Shown: positions 1 to 8,521 of the stretch, one piece after another
Layout of the letters: each line of letters starts with the position of its first letter
Position numbering within the stretch: the first letter of the stretch is position 1
DNA from: Rossellomorea sp. y25
Lineage (GTDB): Bacteria > Bacillota > Bacilli > Bacillales > Bacillaceae_B
Direction: 5' to 3'
DNA: 64,000 bases
NCBI RefSeq assembly: GCF_038049935.1
Contig: NZ_CP145886.1
Coordinates: forward strand, 1,178,001 to 1,242,000
Program-made: the position numbers and the translations under genes
The notes under the pieces: model-generated
What the model saw: the letters and a program-made list of their open reading frames with translations, nothing else
Database searches by the model: none
Told to the model about the DNA's origin: nothing

Positions 1-2947
1 GCTGGACGTATGTCTTTTCTTTACCAGGGCATCTTGAGAAAGCCGTGTGAAGAGTGACGATTCCATCTTGTTCGGCCTTCTCCAATTCCTCTTGATATAA
101 GAAATCATGTTGTGGATTGCGGCAGCCGAAGTAAAGATGGGCTGCACCAAGAGTTTCTCCTTTTTCTTTAAGAATCCGGCGAGCCTGAATAAATCCTCTA
201 AATGGTGCAATTCCTGTCCCGGGTCCGATCATGACGATTGGTGTTTCGGTTTCGTCCGGAAGCTGGAAGTTCGACTGAGGTGTAGATATAAAGCACGCTA
301 CTTTATCTCCTTCGGAACGTTCCGCCAGATAGTTTGATGCAATTCCTTTGTATTCTCCATTTCCGCTCCATGCAGCTCCGCGAACCACGCTGACCGTGAT
401 GCTCGCTTCTCCTTCTTTATAAAGGGGAGAGCTTGAAATAGAGTAGTATCTTGCTTTTAGTGCCGGGAGTAAAAGCAGGAAAGCTTCAAACGGGATTTCA
501 CATGCAAGATACTTTTCCACCAGGTCCAGCATTGTGATCCGTTTACCGAGAATTTCCCTTTTATATGTTTCATCCCCCAATAGTGCTTCAAGCTCCATTA
601 CATGGGGAGGACATACCGTGTGAGCCGCAAGTGCCCGGATTTGCGAACGGGTAGCGGGTTCTTGGAATTCCACATAATTAGAGAGTAATTCCTTAAGGTT
701 CACTGGCTTCTCTGTTGGAAGGTGGACTGCTTTTCCCGGATCCCCAGTAAGTTGGACATAGTCTTCGCCGTTTAGGTTGAATCGACTGAGCACTCGCTCG
801 ACAAGAACGCCAGGATTACGCGGAAGCACTCCGATATGGTCACCTTCCTGATAATCTACACCCTCTGGAAGAGTCAACTCAATATGTCTTGTATTCCTTC
901 CACTTTCCTCATGCTGCAATTCAATATTTCTACTTACCACAGATGTAAAAGCATGATGAGTGCGGGCGAGTAGTGTGTCACTGACATCACTGACAACATT
1001 CATCGTGATCGAGCTGCTGTCTTCGCCGTTTTGATGAAGTTCAATGTTCAATTCTTTTGCCAGGTTCGGCCAAAGTTCATCCGACCATTTCTCGTAATCT
1101 CCTTCAAAATCGTCGCTTGCATCACCATGCCCTGTGTTTGCCAGGCGATGAGCTCCTTTTTGTTCCATCTGCTCATCAATGAAGGTAGGGATGCGTTGGT
1201 ACGTAGTCGCCCAGTTGTGATCGCCACATCCGAATACTGCATAGCGAACATTGTTCAGCGTCCCTTCCTCCGTTTCTTTTAGCCAAGAAACGAATGCATC
1301 CGCATTGTCCGGCGGATTTCCGTTATAAGAAGCAGAGACAATGAGAACCGCTCCTTCTGCCGGAAGCCCACCCGTATAATCATTTAAAGGAGCAACCTCG
1401 GCTTTAAAGCCTTGTTGACGACCTGTTTCAGCAAGATCGCGGGCGATTCCTTCGGCTGTTCCCATGTTTGATCCGAACAGAATATAGAGTGGTGTACCAT
1501 GAGAAGACTCTATAGAAGCTTGTGCTGCTTTTGTTTCAGATTTCACTTCTTCAGGAGAAGCATTGGTAAAGGACATGCCCGGTTTCCGCGGTGAAACGCG
1601 CATCGTGAAACCATCTGGCTTGAGGGTCAAGGTTTCTTTTACTTCCAATTGATATTCTTTATGATCAATCAGATCAAAGTGTTGCAAAACCATTCCGAGA
1701 ACAAGGGTAGCTTCGTGAAGGGCAAACTGCTGTCCGATGCAGGCACGCTGCCCGTTTCCGAAAGGTTTGTAAGCATGGTATGGAATAGCAGACGGATCCT
1801 CAAAGCGCTCTGGTCTAAACGATTCCACGTCATCTCCCCAAACGGATGGATCACGGTGAAGCTCAGGAATAATAAGGGTGAATACATCATCTTTCTTAAC
1901 TTTGTATTGTCCGTTTAGCGTCGTGTCGTCCTTTGCATGTACGGAAAATGCCGGTGCAGTCGGCCATAGACGAAGAGCTTCATTAAGCACCATGCGAACA
2001 TATTTCAATTTTTTCACCTGTTTATAATCTGGAATGTCACCCCCCAGCACTTCATCCACTTCTTGTTGTGCTTTCTTCAATTTATCCGGATTATTCATGA
2101 GATAGTAAATGGCAAACGATAGTAGACCACTCGTTGTTTCGTGTCCTGCAATTAAAAACGTAATGATTTGAAAACGGATGTTTTCATCATCCAACGCTTC
2201 ACCCGTTTCCGGATCAGTTCCCTTTAACATATGGGAGAGCAGGTCATCCTCGCCCTGATCACCATTTTGTTTACGTTCGGCAATTAATTCATCAACGACA
2301 GAGAACAGGTATTGAATGTCCTCTTTGAATTGTTTTCTTGATTTAACCATCAATTTATCTTGAACACCAAGCCGCTGTGTTTGACTCATGGCTTCGTCCA
2401 TTGCCCGAACCATACTGTCGACAAATGGGTGGGCGTTTTCCCGGTAAAAGCTGTTAAAGCGGTAATTAAATCCGCAAAGGCCGATCGTATCCAACGTTAA
2501 GCGAGTCATATCTTCAGGAACATCGATTTCATCAGCCGGATTTAAACGGGCCCACTTCTGAATAAGTTGGGTGGCGAGATCGACCATTTTCGCGTGATAG
2601 CCTTTCATTGCCTGCTGGCTGAAGCTTGGAAGCAGGATATTATGGGCCTTTTTCCAATTATGTTCCGTCGTTTCGCTTGTGAAAAGGCCGTCGCCGCCAA
2701 ATGCTCTTACTTTTTGCAGGGCCGGGCCGACTTTCTTATCAAAGCGTGTTTCGTCGCATATTTCTTCAGCAAGGGAGGCACTCGATACAAACGTACTGAT
2801 GCGCCCTGGAAATTGAAACTGAAAGATCGGGCCAAGTTCTCTTGCAAGCTTCATATAGGATTGAAGAGGTTTGTCTTTATCGATGACCGGCAAACTGCCG
2901 AGGGGTCCATACGTCTTTGGCTGTGGAAGTTGGTTTGACTTTGTCAT
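1..2947 (-). CDS. cyp102A: CYP102A-type bifunctional cytochrome P450/NADPH-P450 reductase, 3' end missing
   Basis: Self-sufficient fatty-acid hydroxylase of the P450BM-3 family, soluble and cytoplasmic. About 982 of the usual ~1,050 residues are present; the C-terminal end of the NADPH-binding lobe lies beyond the window. The N-terminal haem domain shows the I-helix AGHETT motif and the haem-ligand loop [10 protein letters not shown] near residue 400. A flavodoxin-like FMN domain ([11 protein letters not shown]) follows, then an FAD/NADPH ferredoxin-reductase domain ([20 protein letters not shown]). The ATG at 2945-2947 has an AGGTG ribosome site a few bases upstream. The gene lies just downstream of a Bm3R1-like repressor with a palindromic operator between them, as in the Priestia megaterium locus. 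Family assignment is secure; substrate range is inferred from the family. Confidence 0.96.
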   Translation of the reverse strand, partial: MTKSNQLPQPKTYGPLGSLPVIDKDKPLQSYMKLARELGPIFQFQFPGRISTFVSSASLAEEICDETRFDKKVGPALQKVRAFGGDGLFTSETTEHNWKKAHNILLPSFSQQAMKGYHAKMVDLATQLIQKWARLNPADEIDVPEDMTRLTLDTIGLCGFNYRFNSFYRENAHPFVDSMVRAMDEAMSQTQRLGVQDKLMVKSRKQFKEDIQYLFSVVDELIAERKQNGDQGEDDLLSHMLKGTDPETGEALDDENIRFQIITFLIAGHETTSGLLSFAIYYLMNNPDKLKKAQQEVDEVLGGDIPDYKQVKKLKYVRMVLNEALRLWPTAPAFSVHAKDDTTLNGQYKVKKDDVFTLIIPELHRDPSVWGDDVESFRPERFEDPSAIPYHAYKPFGNGQRACIGQQFALHEATLVLGMVLQHFDLIDHKEYQLEVKETLTLKPDGFTMRVSPRKPGMSFTNASPEEVKSETKAAQASIESSHGTPLYILFGSNMGTAEGIARDLAETGRQQGFKAEVAPLNDYTGGLPAEGAVLIVSASYNGNPPDNADAFVSWLKETEEGTLNNVRYAVFGCGDHNWATTYQRIPTFIDEQMEQKGAHRLANTGHGDASDDFEGDYEKWSDELWPNLAKELNIELHQNGEDSSSITMNVVSDVSDTLLARTHHAFTSVVSRNIELQHEESGRNTRHIELTLPEGVDYQEGDHIGVLPRNPGVLVERVLSRFNLNGEDYVQLTGDPGKAVHLPTEKPVNLKELLSNYVEFQEPATRSQIRALAAHTVCPPHVMELEALLGDETYKREILGKRITMLDLVEKYLACEIPFEAFLLLLPALKARYYSISSSPLYKEGEASITVSVVRGAAWSGNGEYKGIASNYLAERSEGDKVACFISTPQSNFQLPDETETPIVMIGPGTGIAPFRGFIQARRILKEKGETLGAAHLYFGCRNPQHDFLYQEELEKAEQDGIVTLHTAFSRCPGKEKTYVQ

Positions 2948-2977
2948 TTAATAGCACCTCTTTTTAAAGATTGATAA

Positions 2978-2997
2978 CGGAATGAACGTTCATTCCG
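2978..2997. promoter_or_regulatory. Bm3R1-type operator (perfect 20-bp palindrome)
   Basis: CGGAATGAACGTTCATTCCG is a perfect inverted repeat in the 77-bp gap between the repressor gene and the P450 gene. Fatty acids relieve Bm3R1 repression at such a palindrome in P. megaterium. Here it would control the P450 start about 30 bp downstream on the minus strand. Confidence 0.9.
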
Positions 2998-3024
2998 TTT
3001 GGTGTATGAGAAACAAATCATTTC

Positions 3025-3600
3025 TCATTCGTGTAAGCGTACGGCGTCCCACATACTTTTTTCAACATGTTCCAATAGTTGTGCTTCCGGTTCCAGCTCC
3101 CCGATACGCACCAATCGCTGAAGCTCAAGAAACGCTCCGTAAACAATGGCAATCAACGCGGAGGAAGGAAGCTCCTTAATTTCTTTTTTTTCTTTTCCTG
3201 AATCGAAGAAATTCTTTAGGATATCGAGCAGTCCTTGAAAGCTATCATGACTAACTTTGTCTAAAAAGTGGGCACTGCTATGTGTTTTAATAAAATAAAG
3301 TGCATGGCTCTGCTTTGTTGTAAATAGAATCATGGCTTTAAATATATGATGAAATTGATCGCGAATGGTTTCATCATACGGGAAATCTTTTTCAAGAGTT
3401 TCCGTAAATATCCCTACATACTCTTGAAAGAGCGTGTTGCCAAGCACTTCTTTATTTTCAAAGTAACGATAGATGGTACCGGCTCCGACTCCTGCCGATG
3501 TCGCAATCATTGGAATCGTAGTCGCGTCGTATCCACGCTCAGCGAAAAGGACCAACGCGCTTGATATAATGCTGTCTCGTTTATTTATTGCAGTTGCCAT
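3025..3600 (-). CDS. bm3R1: TetR/AcrR-family repressor of the P450 gene (Bm3R1-like)
   Basis: 191 residues, matching the usual ~190 of Bm3R1. The N-terminal TetR helix-turn-helix (residues ~10-55) contains the typical AGVGAGTIYRYFENKE recognition helix. The helical C-terminal half is the expected ligand-binding and dimer domain. It reads in the same direction as the P450 gene and ends 77 bp before it, with palindromes upstream of both genes, so autorepression plus repression of the P450 is the natural reading. Fatty acids or related lipophilic compounds as inducers are inferred from the Bm3R1 precedent, not visible in the sequence. Confidence 0.93.
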   Translation of the reverse strand: MATAINKRDSIISSALVLFAERGYDATTIPMIATSAGVGAGTIYRYFENKEVLGNTLFQEYVGIFTETLEKDFPYDETIRDQFHHIFKAMILFTTKQSHALYFIKTHSSAHFLDKVSHDSFQGLLDILKNFFDSGKEKKEIKELPSSALIAIVYGAFLELQRLVRIGELEPEAQLLEHVEKSMWDAVRLHE

Positions 3601-3627
3601 AGGATTCAGCCTTTCATGGGTTAAATA

Positions 3628-3647
3628 CGGAATGAATATTCATTCCT
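3628..3647. promoter_or_regulatory. Second Bm3R1-type operator upstream of the repressor gene
   Basis: CGGAATGAATATTCATTCCT lies 28 bp upstream of the repressor ATG. It matches the operator at 2978-2997 except at the two central bases and the last base. It points to autoregulation. Confidence 0.85.
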
Positions 3648-3827
3648 ACTCATTGTATACCCAGTAAAATACCATCTCAATCACACAATGTACCCATATT
3701 TGTGAAGGTTTTGTTAACGGATGGTTTTAGTAAGAGTCACTTTTAGGAAAGGAGTTGGTCGTCCTATATGTGGTTTTTGTACAGGTGACATTAGAAGTAC
3801 TGTTTGCAATATGAAGGGTGTTTCACG

Positions 3828-3861
3828 ACAAAAAAGCAAATCCGCTTTTACGGATTTGCTT
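3828..3861 (-). terminator. Intrinsic terminator of the lacI-type gene
   Basis: On the minus strand AAGCAAATCCG pairs with CGGATTTGCTT and is followed by a T run, just after the LacI-family stop codon. The remainder of the 3648-3827 gap shows no convincing gene. Confidence 0.88.
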
Positions 3862-3867
3862 CACATT

Positions 3868-4860
3868 CTAACGATTCTCTTTCACTGAACGCCTTACTAT
3901 TAATTCAGTCGTCAACTTATAATAAGGATCGACTTCCTCTTTAGCCAGCTTCTGAAAGATAAGATGAACAGCGAGTGCGCCGGCTTCGTATTTCGGCTGC
4001 CTCATTGTGGTCAAAGGGGGGGATACGTACTCTGCCAGTTGAATATCATCGAATCCGATAATCGAAATATCTTCTGGAACGCTGAATTTCTTTTCAGATA
4101 GAGCTTGTAATCCTCCAATGGCCATTTCATCATTGGCGTAAAAGATCGCTTGGGGAATATCTTGTTGTGCAATGAGCATTTTCGTTGCTTTGTATCCGCC
4201 TTCACGTGTAAATCCGCCTGATGTCTTCCATTTAGAACGATAGGTGATGCCGTGTTTTTCCAGGGCTTGTTTAAATCCTTGGAAACGAAGTTCATTATCG
4301 TGGGAGTTATATGGACCGCTGATATAGGCAATGTCACGGTGACCATTCTCTATCAGATGTTCCGTTGCTTGAAAAGCACCCTCGACATTGTCCACTTCCA
4401 CCTGGAGAACATGGTCATGTTTAATATCCCGGTCCAACACGACGATAGGGAATCCTTCGCGGGTGGATTCCAATATTGTTTCGTCTGTTATGTTGTGAGC
4501 TAGAATGATGACCCCATCGACTCGTTTTTCTCTCAAAAATTTAATAGCCGTAGATTGGGCACCGCCAATTGAACTGCAGGCTATGAGATCATACCCATTA
4601 GTAGAGGTCACATCCTGGACGCCTTTAATTAATTCAGAATAATAAGGGCCTGATAAATCACTTAAAATCAGGGCGATGGTATTCGTGTTGGTTCGTTTTA
4701 AATCGGATGCGAGTCCGTTCTTTTGATAGTTCAATTGCTTTGCTGCATCCAATACTTTCTTTCGTGTTTCTTCGCTTACTTTGTTGCTGTTATTTAAAGC
4801 GTAGGAGGCCGTTGAAACGGCTACTCCTGAAAGCTTTGCTACATCTTTGATTGTTGCCAT
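3868..4860 (-). CDS. LacI-family transcriptional repressor of the sugar locus
   Basis: 330 residues. It has an N-terminal LacI helix-turn-helix (IKDVAKLSGVAVSTASYALN, residues 3-22) with hinge helix, then a periplasmic-binding-protein-like sugar sensor domain (VDGVIILAHN, FYANDEMAIGGLQAL, IIGFDDIQLAEYVSPPLTT). It is the last gene of a minus-strand series after the binding protein and two permeases. The 16-bp palindromes ATTGAAACGTTTCGAT and ATCGAAACGTTTCAAT in the divergent promoter region are typical LacI-family operators and its likely targets. A gluco-oligosaccharide inducer is inferred from the neighbouring enzymes. Confidence 0.93.
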   Translation of the reverse strand: MATIKDVAKLSGVAVSTASYALNNSNKVSEETRKKVLDAAKQLNYQKNGLASDLKRTNTNTIALILSDLSGPYYSELIKGVQDVTSTNGYDLIACSSIGGAQSTAIKFLREKRVDGVIILAHNITDETILESTREGFPIVVLDRDIKHDHVLQVEVDNVEGAFQATEHLIENGHRDIAYISGPYNSHDNELRFQGFKQALEKHGITYRSKWKTSGGFTREGGYKATKMLIAQQDIPQAIFYANDEMAIGGLQALSEKKFSVPEDISIIGFDDIQLAEYVSPPLTTMRQPKYEAGALAVHLIFQKLAKEEVDPYYKLTTELIVRRSVKENR

Positions 4861-4985
4861 TTATTCACATCCTATGATTGCTATATGAATAGCGGTTGTT
4901 CATCTCTGTATTTAAAATCCATTATACATTTATAGTATGGGTATTCACACTCTCGACTAATAGAGATTGATATTTTTCCCCGTCA

Positions 4986-5816
4986 CTATTTAATCCCCGA
5001 CATCGTAAAGCCCTCGACGATATATTTTTGAAAGAAAGAGAAGATGATGATAATCGGTACGACCATGAATGCTGCTCCAGCCATTTGAAGACCGAAGTTA
5101 TTCGCATACTGCCCTTGAAGCAGGGATAGTCCTACTGACAGGGTGTAGAGACTTTCATCATTGGCGATGATCAACGGCCATAGGAAGCTGTTCCAAGCTC
5201 CGATAAACGTCAGGATTCCCTGTACAGCAAAGATAGGCTTCGCGATCGGAACGATTAATTTAAAGAAGATATAAAATTCTCCTGCCCCATCAAGTCGGGC
5301 TGCTTCAAGCAAATCAGTTGGAATCGTGGTCATAAACTGTCTAAATAGGAAGATACTGAATGCTGCTGCAAGCCCGGGCAGGATGATTCCGGCCATCGTA
5401 TTGGTCAAGCCCATCTCATTTAAAATCAGGTAAACGGGAATCATCGTGACTTGTGCAGGAATCATCATGGTTGCAAGTACAATATAGAAGATTTTTTCTT
5501 TCCCTTTAAAATGAAACTTAGCAAATCCATAGCCAGCCATGGCATTAAAGAATAATCCTAAAAAGGAAAATAAGACGATGACAAGGGTATTTCTCAAATA
5601 CACACCAAAGTTCATGCTTTCAAATAAGTTAAGATAGTTTTCCAATGTAGGATTCTCTGGGAACAAGGTAGGTGGTATTTGCAATACTTCACTTTCAGGT
5701 TTAAATGAGCTTGAAATCATCCAAATGAAAGGGATGGAAACAAGGATTCCACCAAGAATCATGAGTAAGGCAACCAGCGTTTTTTCGGTTTTTCGTTTCA
5801 TTGTATTTGCTTTCAT
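4986..5816 (-). CDS. ABC sugar importer permease, MalG-type
   Basis: 276 residues with six predicted membrane segments. The EAA-loop signature EAARLDGAGEFYIFFKLIVP, which contacts the ATPase, lies near residues 190-210. It is the second of two permeases of a CUT1-type carbohydrate importer and follows the MalF-type gene by 33 bp, so they are one operon. No ATPase gene is present in the locus. In Bacillus a shared ATPase such as MsmX serves several such importers, and that is the likely arrangement here. Confidence 0.92.
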   Translation of the reverse strand: MKANTMKRKTEKTLVALLMILGGILVSIPFIWMISSSFKPESEVLQIPPTLFPENPTLENYLNLFESMNFGVYLRNTLVIVLFSFLGLFFNAMAGYGFAKFHFKGKEKIFYIVLATMMIPAQVTMIPVYLILNEMGLTNTMAGIILPGLAAAFSIFLFRQFMTTIPTDLLEAARLDGAGEFYIFFKLIVPIAKPIFAVQGILTFIGAWNSFLWPLIIANDESLYTLSVGLSLLQGQYANNFGLQMAGAAFMVVPIIIIFSFFQKYIVEGFTMSGIK

Positions 5817-5849
5817 TGTTTCAGCCCCGATACTAATAAATTTTCAGAC

Positions 5850-6749
5850 TTAATATTCTGTATCAGATTTTCTAAGCTTGAATTGGAATAGCGTAATCAA
5901 AATGATAAAGATAAATAGAATAAAGGAACCTGCTGCGGCATAACCAAATTCACTGAATTGGAAGCCTTTTTTGTAGATGAATAGCGCCATGGAAATCGTG
6001 CCATCCAGTGGACCGCCATTAGTCATGACAAATGGTTCTTCGAAGAATTGCAACCAGCCGATCAGGGTGGTGATCGTCACAAAGAAAGTAGCATACCTCA
6101 ATAATGGAATCGTGACATTGAAAAGGACCTGCAATCGATTGGCACCATCCATCTCAGCAGCCTCGTAATAGGATTTCGGTATCCCTTGCAAGGCAGCAAG
6201 GAAGATGATCATATTGATTCCGATTCCCTTCCATACGGCTAAAACAATCAACGATAGTTTCGCAATCGTTGGCTCTCCTAACCAAGGAATTTTATCCACA
6301 TCCAATAGTGATAATAGGTAGTTAAACAAACCGTACTCAGTGTTGTATAGAAATCCCCAAATCACTGCGACGGCAATGATATTTGTGATGGATGGCATGT
6401 AGTACACGCCACGAAACACTTTGAATAACGTGCTTGTTCCGTAGTTCAGCAGCAAAGCAATTCCCAACGAAAAAATAATGACAAGGGGAACGCCGATGAC
6501 AACATAAAACAACGTATTAATGATCGACTTATGAAATAAATCATCCGTTATCAACTTGGTATAATTCTCAAGCCCGATGAAACTGATGTTGGACCAATCG
6601 GCTAAGCCCTTTAAGTCAAGATCTGTAAAGCTTATAAAGAACGCTACAATGATCGGAATGATACTAAAGACAGTCAATATGATAACCGCAGGAGCTATAA
6701 ACACATATGGATGTTTATTGTTTTTACTGAATTTGAATCCATTGCCCAT
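5850..6749 (-). CDS. ABC sugar importer permease, MalF-type
   Basis: 299 residues. The first hydrophobic segment (YVFIAPAVIILTVFSIIPII) is typical of CUT1 permeases. The ATPase-contact loop reads EAAEMDGANRLQVLFNVTIP near residues 196-216. It sits between the binding-protein gene and the MalG-type permease on the minus strand. Together they form the membrane channel of a carbohydrate ABC importer; the gluco-oligosaccharide substrate is inferred from the adjacent GH3 and GH94 enzymes. Confidence 0.92.
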   Translation of the reverse strand: MGNGFKFSKNNKHPYVFIAPAVIILTVFSIIPIIVAFFISFTDLDLKGLADWSNISFIGLENYTKLITDDLFHKSIINTLFYVVIGVPLVIIFSLGIALLLNYGTSTLFKVFRGVYYMPSITNIIAVAVIWGFLYNTEYGLFNYLLSLLDVDKIPWLGEPTIAKLSLIVLAVWKGIGINMIIFLAALQGIPKSYYEAAEMDGANRLQVLFNVTIPLLRYATFFVTITTLIGWLQFFEEPFVMTNGGPLDGTISMALFIYKKGFQFSEFGYAAAGSFILFIFIILITLFQFKLRKSDTEY

Positions 6750-6909
6750 GATATCCCACCTAACTAAAACTACGCTTCGTAAAGGCCAGCTTGCTAAAAA
6801 TGGAGCTCAGGCAAAGGTGTGATCCATATGCCTGCAACTCCAAATATACCTTACTATAACTTCATAATAGAAGCGTTTGTTTCATTTATTTTCGTCTAAA
6901 ATGATTCGT

Positions 6910-8145
6910 TTACTCTTCTACCATTTCTTGTGCTTTTTTATTAAACTGTTCTAATTCTTTATCTAAGTCAGCGTCGCCAACGGTAACTCTCTCAATAGTT
7001 GAAAGGAATTCCTGTGCGATCTTTTCAAACTCTTTGATTTGTGGAGAAGCTTTAGTAGATTTCAGCTGTTCCCCGAACACGGATAATAGTGGGTCGTCTT
7101 TTAATTTTGGCTCTTCCCATGCTTCTTTTCTTGATGGAAGCGTATTGGACATTTCCAGCCATTCCATTTGTGTATCGACTTCATTCACATAGGAGATGAA
7201 TTTAAGGGACTCGTCTACATTCTCTGAATTATGGAAGATAGAGAAGTTCGCTCCACCCATGCTTGATGTATTCTTTTCTTTCTTCGGCATAACGGCCACT
7301 GACCATTTATCCTTAAGATCCGGAGCCTGGTCATTAATGATATTGATCATCCATGGACCACTGAAGAACATCGGTTTCACACCGTCTTTGAACGCTTGGA
7401 CAATATCCATTCCTTCAGTAGTAGGGCTGATTCCTTCTTTAAAGTAGCTTGTATAGTATTCTATCGCTTCTTTAAATTCAGGACTATCGAAATTCATCTT
7501 ATCTTTACCTTCAAATTCATACCCATTTTGCCAAGCAAAGATAAACGGTGTGATTTGGTCGTTGCGGTCGATATCAAGGCCGTAAACGTCATCGCCTCTA
7601 TCGTTTAACTTCTTAGCGGCATCTTTCATTTCATCCCAAGTAGCAGGAGCTTGATCGTATCCTGCTTCTTTTAAGAGGTCAGTTCGGTAGTATAAAACAC
7701 GAGTATCGATATACCAAGGAATCCCGACCACTTGATCATCATAGGTCATAGAGTCCGCAGAACCCGCGAAATAATTTTCAGGTTTGAAATCCGGGTAATC
7801 TTCTAAATATGGAGTTAAATCAAGCAACGCTCCTGCGTCTGCAAACTCCGGAACCCAGGTTGTTCCCAGTTGAAGAACATCTGGTCCATTTTTTGAAGCA
7901 ACAGCTGTTAGTAGTTTGTCATGAGCCGTTTCCCAAGGAATCGCTTGTACCTTTACTTTGATATCTGTGTTTTCTTTTTCAAATTCTTTAGCAAGTTTAT
8001 TAAGCTTCTTACCTTCTTCACCCATTGCCCAGACAGTGATGGTTTTCTTCCCATCTTCAGACTCGCTTCCACCGCCGCATCCCGCTAATACAGTAGATAA
8101 CGCCAGTACACAAATCATAAAGAAAGACCACGTTTTCTTTTTCAT
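6910..8145 (-). CDS. ABC sugar importer solute-binding lipoprotein
   Basis: 411 residues. An N-terminal lipoprotein signal ends at the lipobox LAGC (residues ~20-23) and is followed by a Gly/Ser/Glu-rich linker, so the mature protein is anchored outside the membrane. The rest is a family 1 extracellular binding protein fold (ITVWAMGEEGKKLNKLAKEF; GKPMFFSGPW-like region near residue 260). It is the first gene of the minus-strand importer series and diverges from the GH3 gene across a 376-bp control region. By position it corresponds to the sophorooligosaccharide-binding protein of the Listeria innocua beta-1,2-glucan locus. Confidence 0.93.
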   Translation of the reverse strand: MKKKTWSFFMICVLALSTVLAGCGGGSESEDGKKTITVWAMGEEGKKLNKLAKEFEKENTDIKVKVQAIPWETAHDKLLTAVASKNGPDVLQLGTTWVPEFADAGALLDLTPYLEDYPDFKPENYFAGSADSMTYDDQVVGIPWYIDTRVLYYRTDLLKEAGYDQAPATWDEMKDAAKKLNDRGDDVYGLDIDRNDQITPFIFAWQNGYEFEGKDKMNFDSPEFKEAIEYYTSYFKEGISPTTEGMDIVQAFKDGVKPMFFSGPWMINIINDQAPDLKDKWSVAVMPKKEKNTSSMGGANFSIFHNSENVDESLKFISYVNEVDTQMEWLEMSNTLPSRKEAWEEPKLKDDPLLSVFGEQLKSTKASPQIKEFEKIAQEFLSTIERVTVGDADLDKELEQFNKKAQEMVEE

Positions 8146-8247
8146 ACCTTCATCTCCATTTCTATTAGTTTGAAACCCTATTAAAAAAATTGAATCAGAG
8201 GTGGTAAGAGTTAATTTCTTGTTATGGAAAATATCTTACCTGGTGTT

Positions 8248-8263
8248 ATTGAAACGTTTCGAT
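8248..8263. promoter_or_regulatory. LacI-type operator for the importer operon
   Basis: ATTGAAACGTTTCGAT contains the perfect palindrome GAAACGTTTC. It starts a few bases downstream of the minus-strand -10 box, so bound repressor would block initiation. A CcpA site would place CG two bases further along, so a pathway-specific LacI protein fits better. Confidence 0.82.
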
Positions 8264-8269
8264 GACTAT

Positions 8270-8298
8270 ATTATAATCAAAGGTGTATCCGCTTTCAA
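8270..8298 (-). promoter_or_regulatory. Sigma-A promoter of the importer operon
   Basis: On the minus strand TTGAAA (8298-8293), a 17-bp spacer and TATAAT (8275-8270) form a near-consensus promoter pointing at the binding-protein gene. Confidence 0.82.
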
Positions 8299-8416
8299 TA
8301 CTTTTCTGAAAAATACTAGAATTTTAAGATTCATTCCATATTATACCTATATATATCTTATATAACTTGTTGTTATAACAAGGTTTTTAGAAGGGTAGTA
8401 GTGCTAGATTCTATAG

Positions 8417-8445
8417 TTGACTGACCAAACATTTACCTTTATACT
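8417..8445 (+). promoter_or_regulatory. Sigma-A promoter of the GH3-GH94 operon
   Basis: TTGACT (8417-8422), a 17-bp spacer and TATACT (8440-8445) precede the GH3 start. The start point would be near 8452, just before the second operator. Confidence 0.82.
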
Positions 8446-8460
8446 TTTCTTCAATTGTTA

Positions 8461-8476
8461 ATCGAAACGTTTCAAT
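8461..8476. promoter_or_regulatory. LacI-type operator for the GH3-GH94 operon
   Basis: ATCGAAACGTTTCAAT is the exact reverse complement of the operator at 8248-8263. It lies about 10 bp downstream of the inferred start point, a position suited to repression by blocking transcription. Confidence 0.85.
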
Positions 8477-8521
8477 AATTTGAAAGAACCAAAATGAATA
8501 ACCCAATTGGAGGTTCTACTT

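Noticed and set aside
8248-8476. CcpA cre sites in the sugar-locus control region
   Set aside because: The two GAAACGTTTC palindromes have their central CG one base off the cre spacing and mirror each other, which fits the local LacI-type repressor better.
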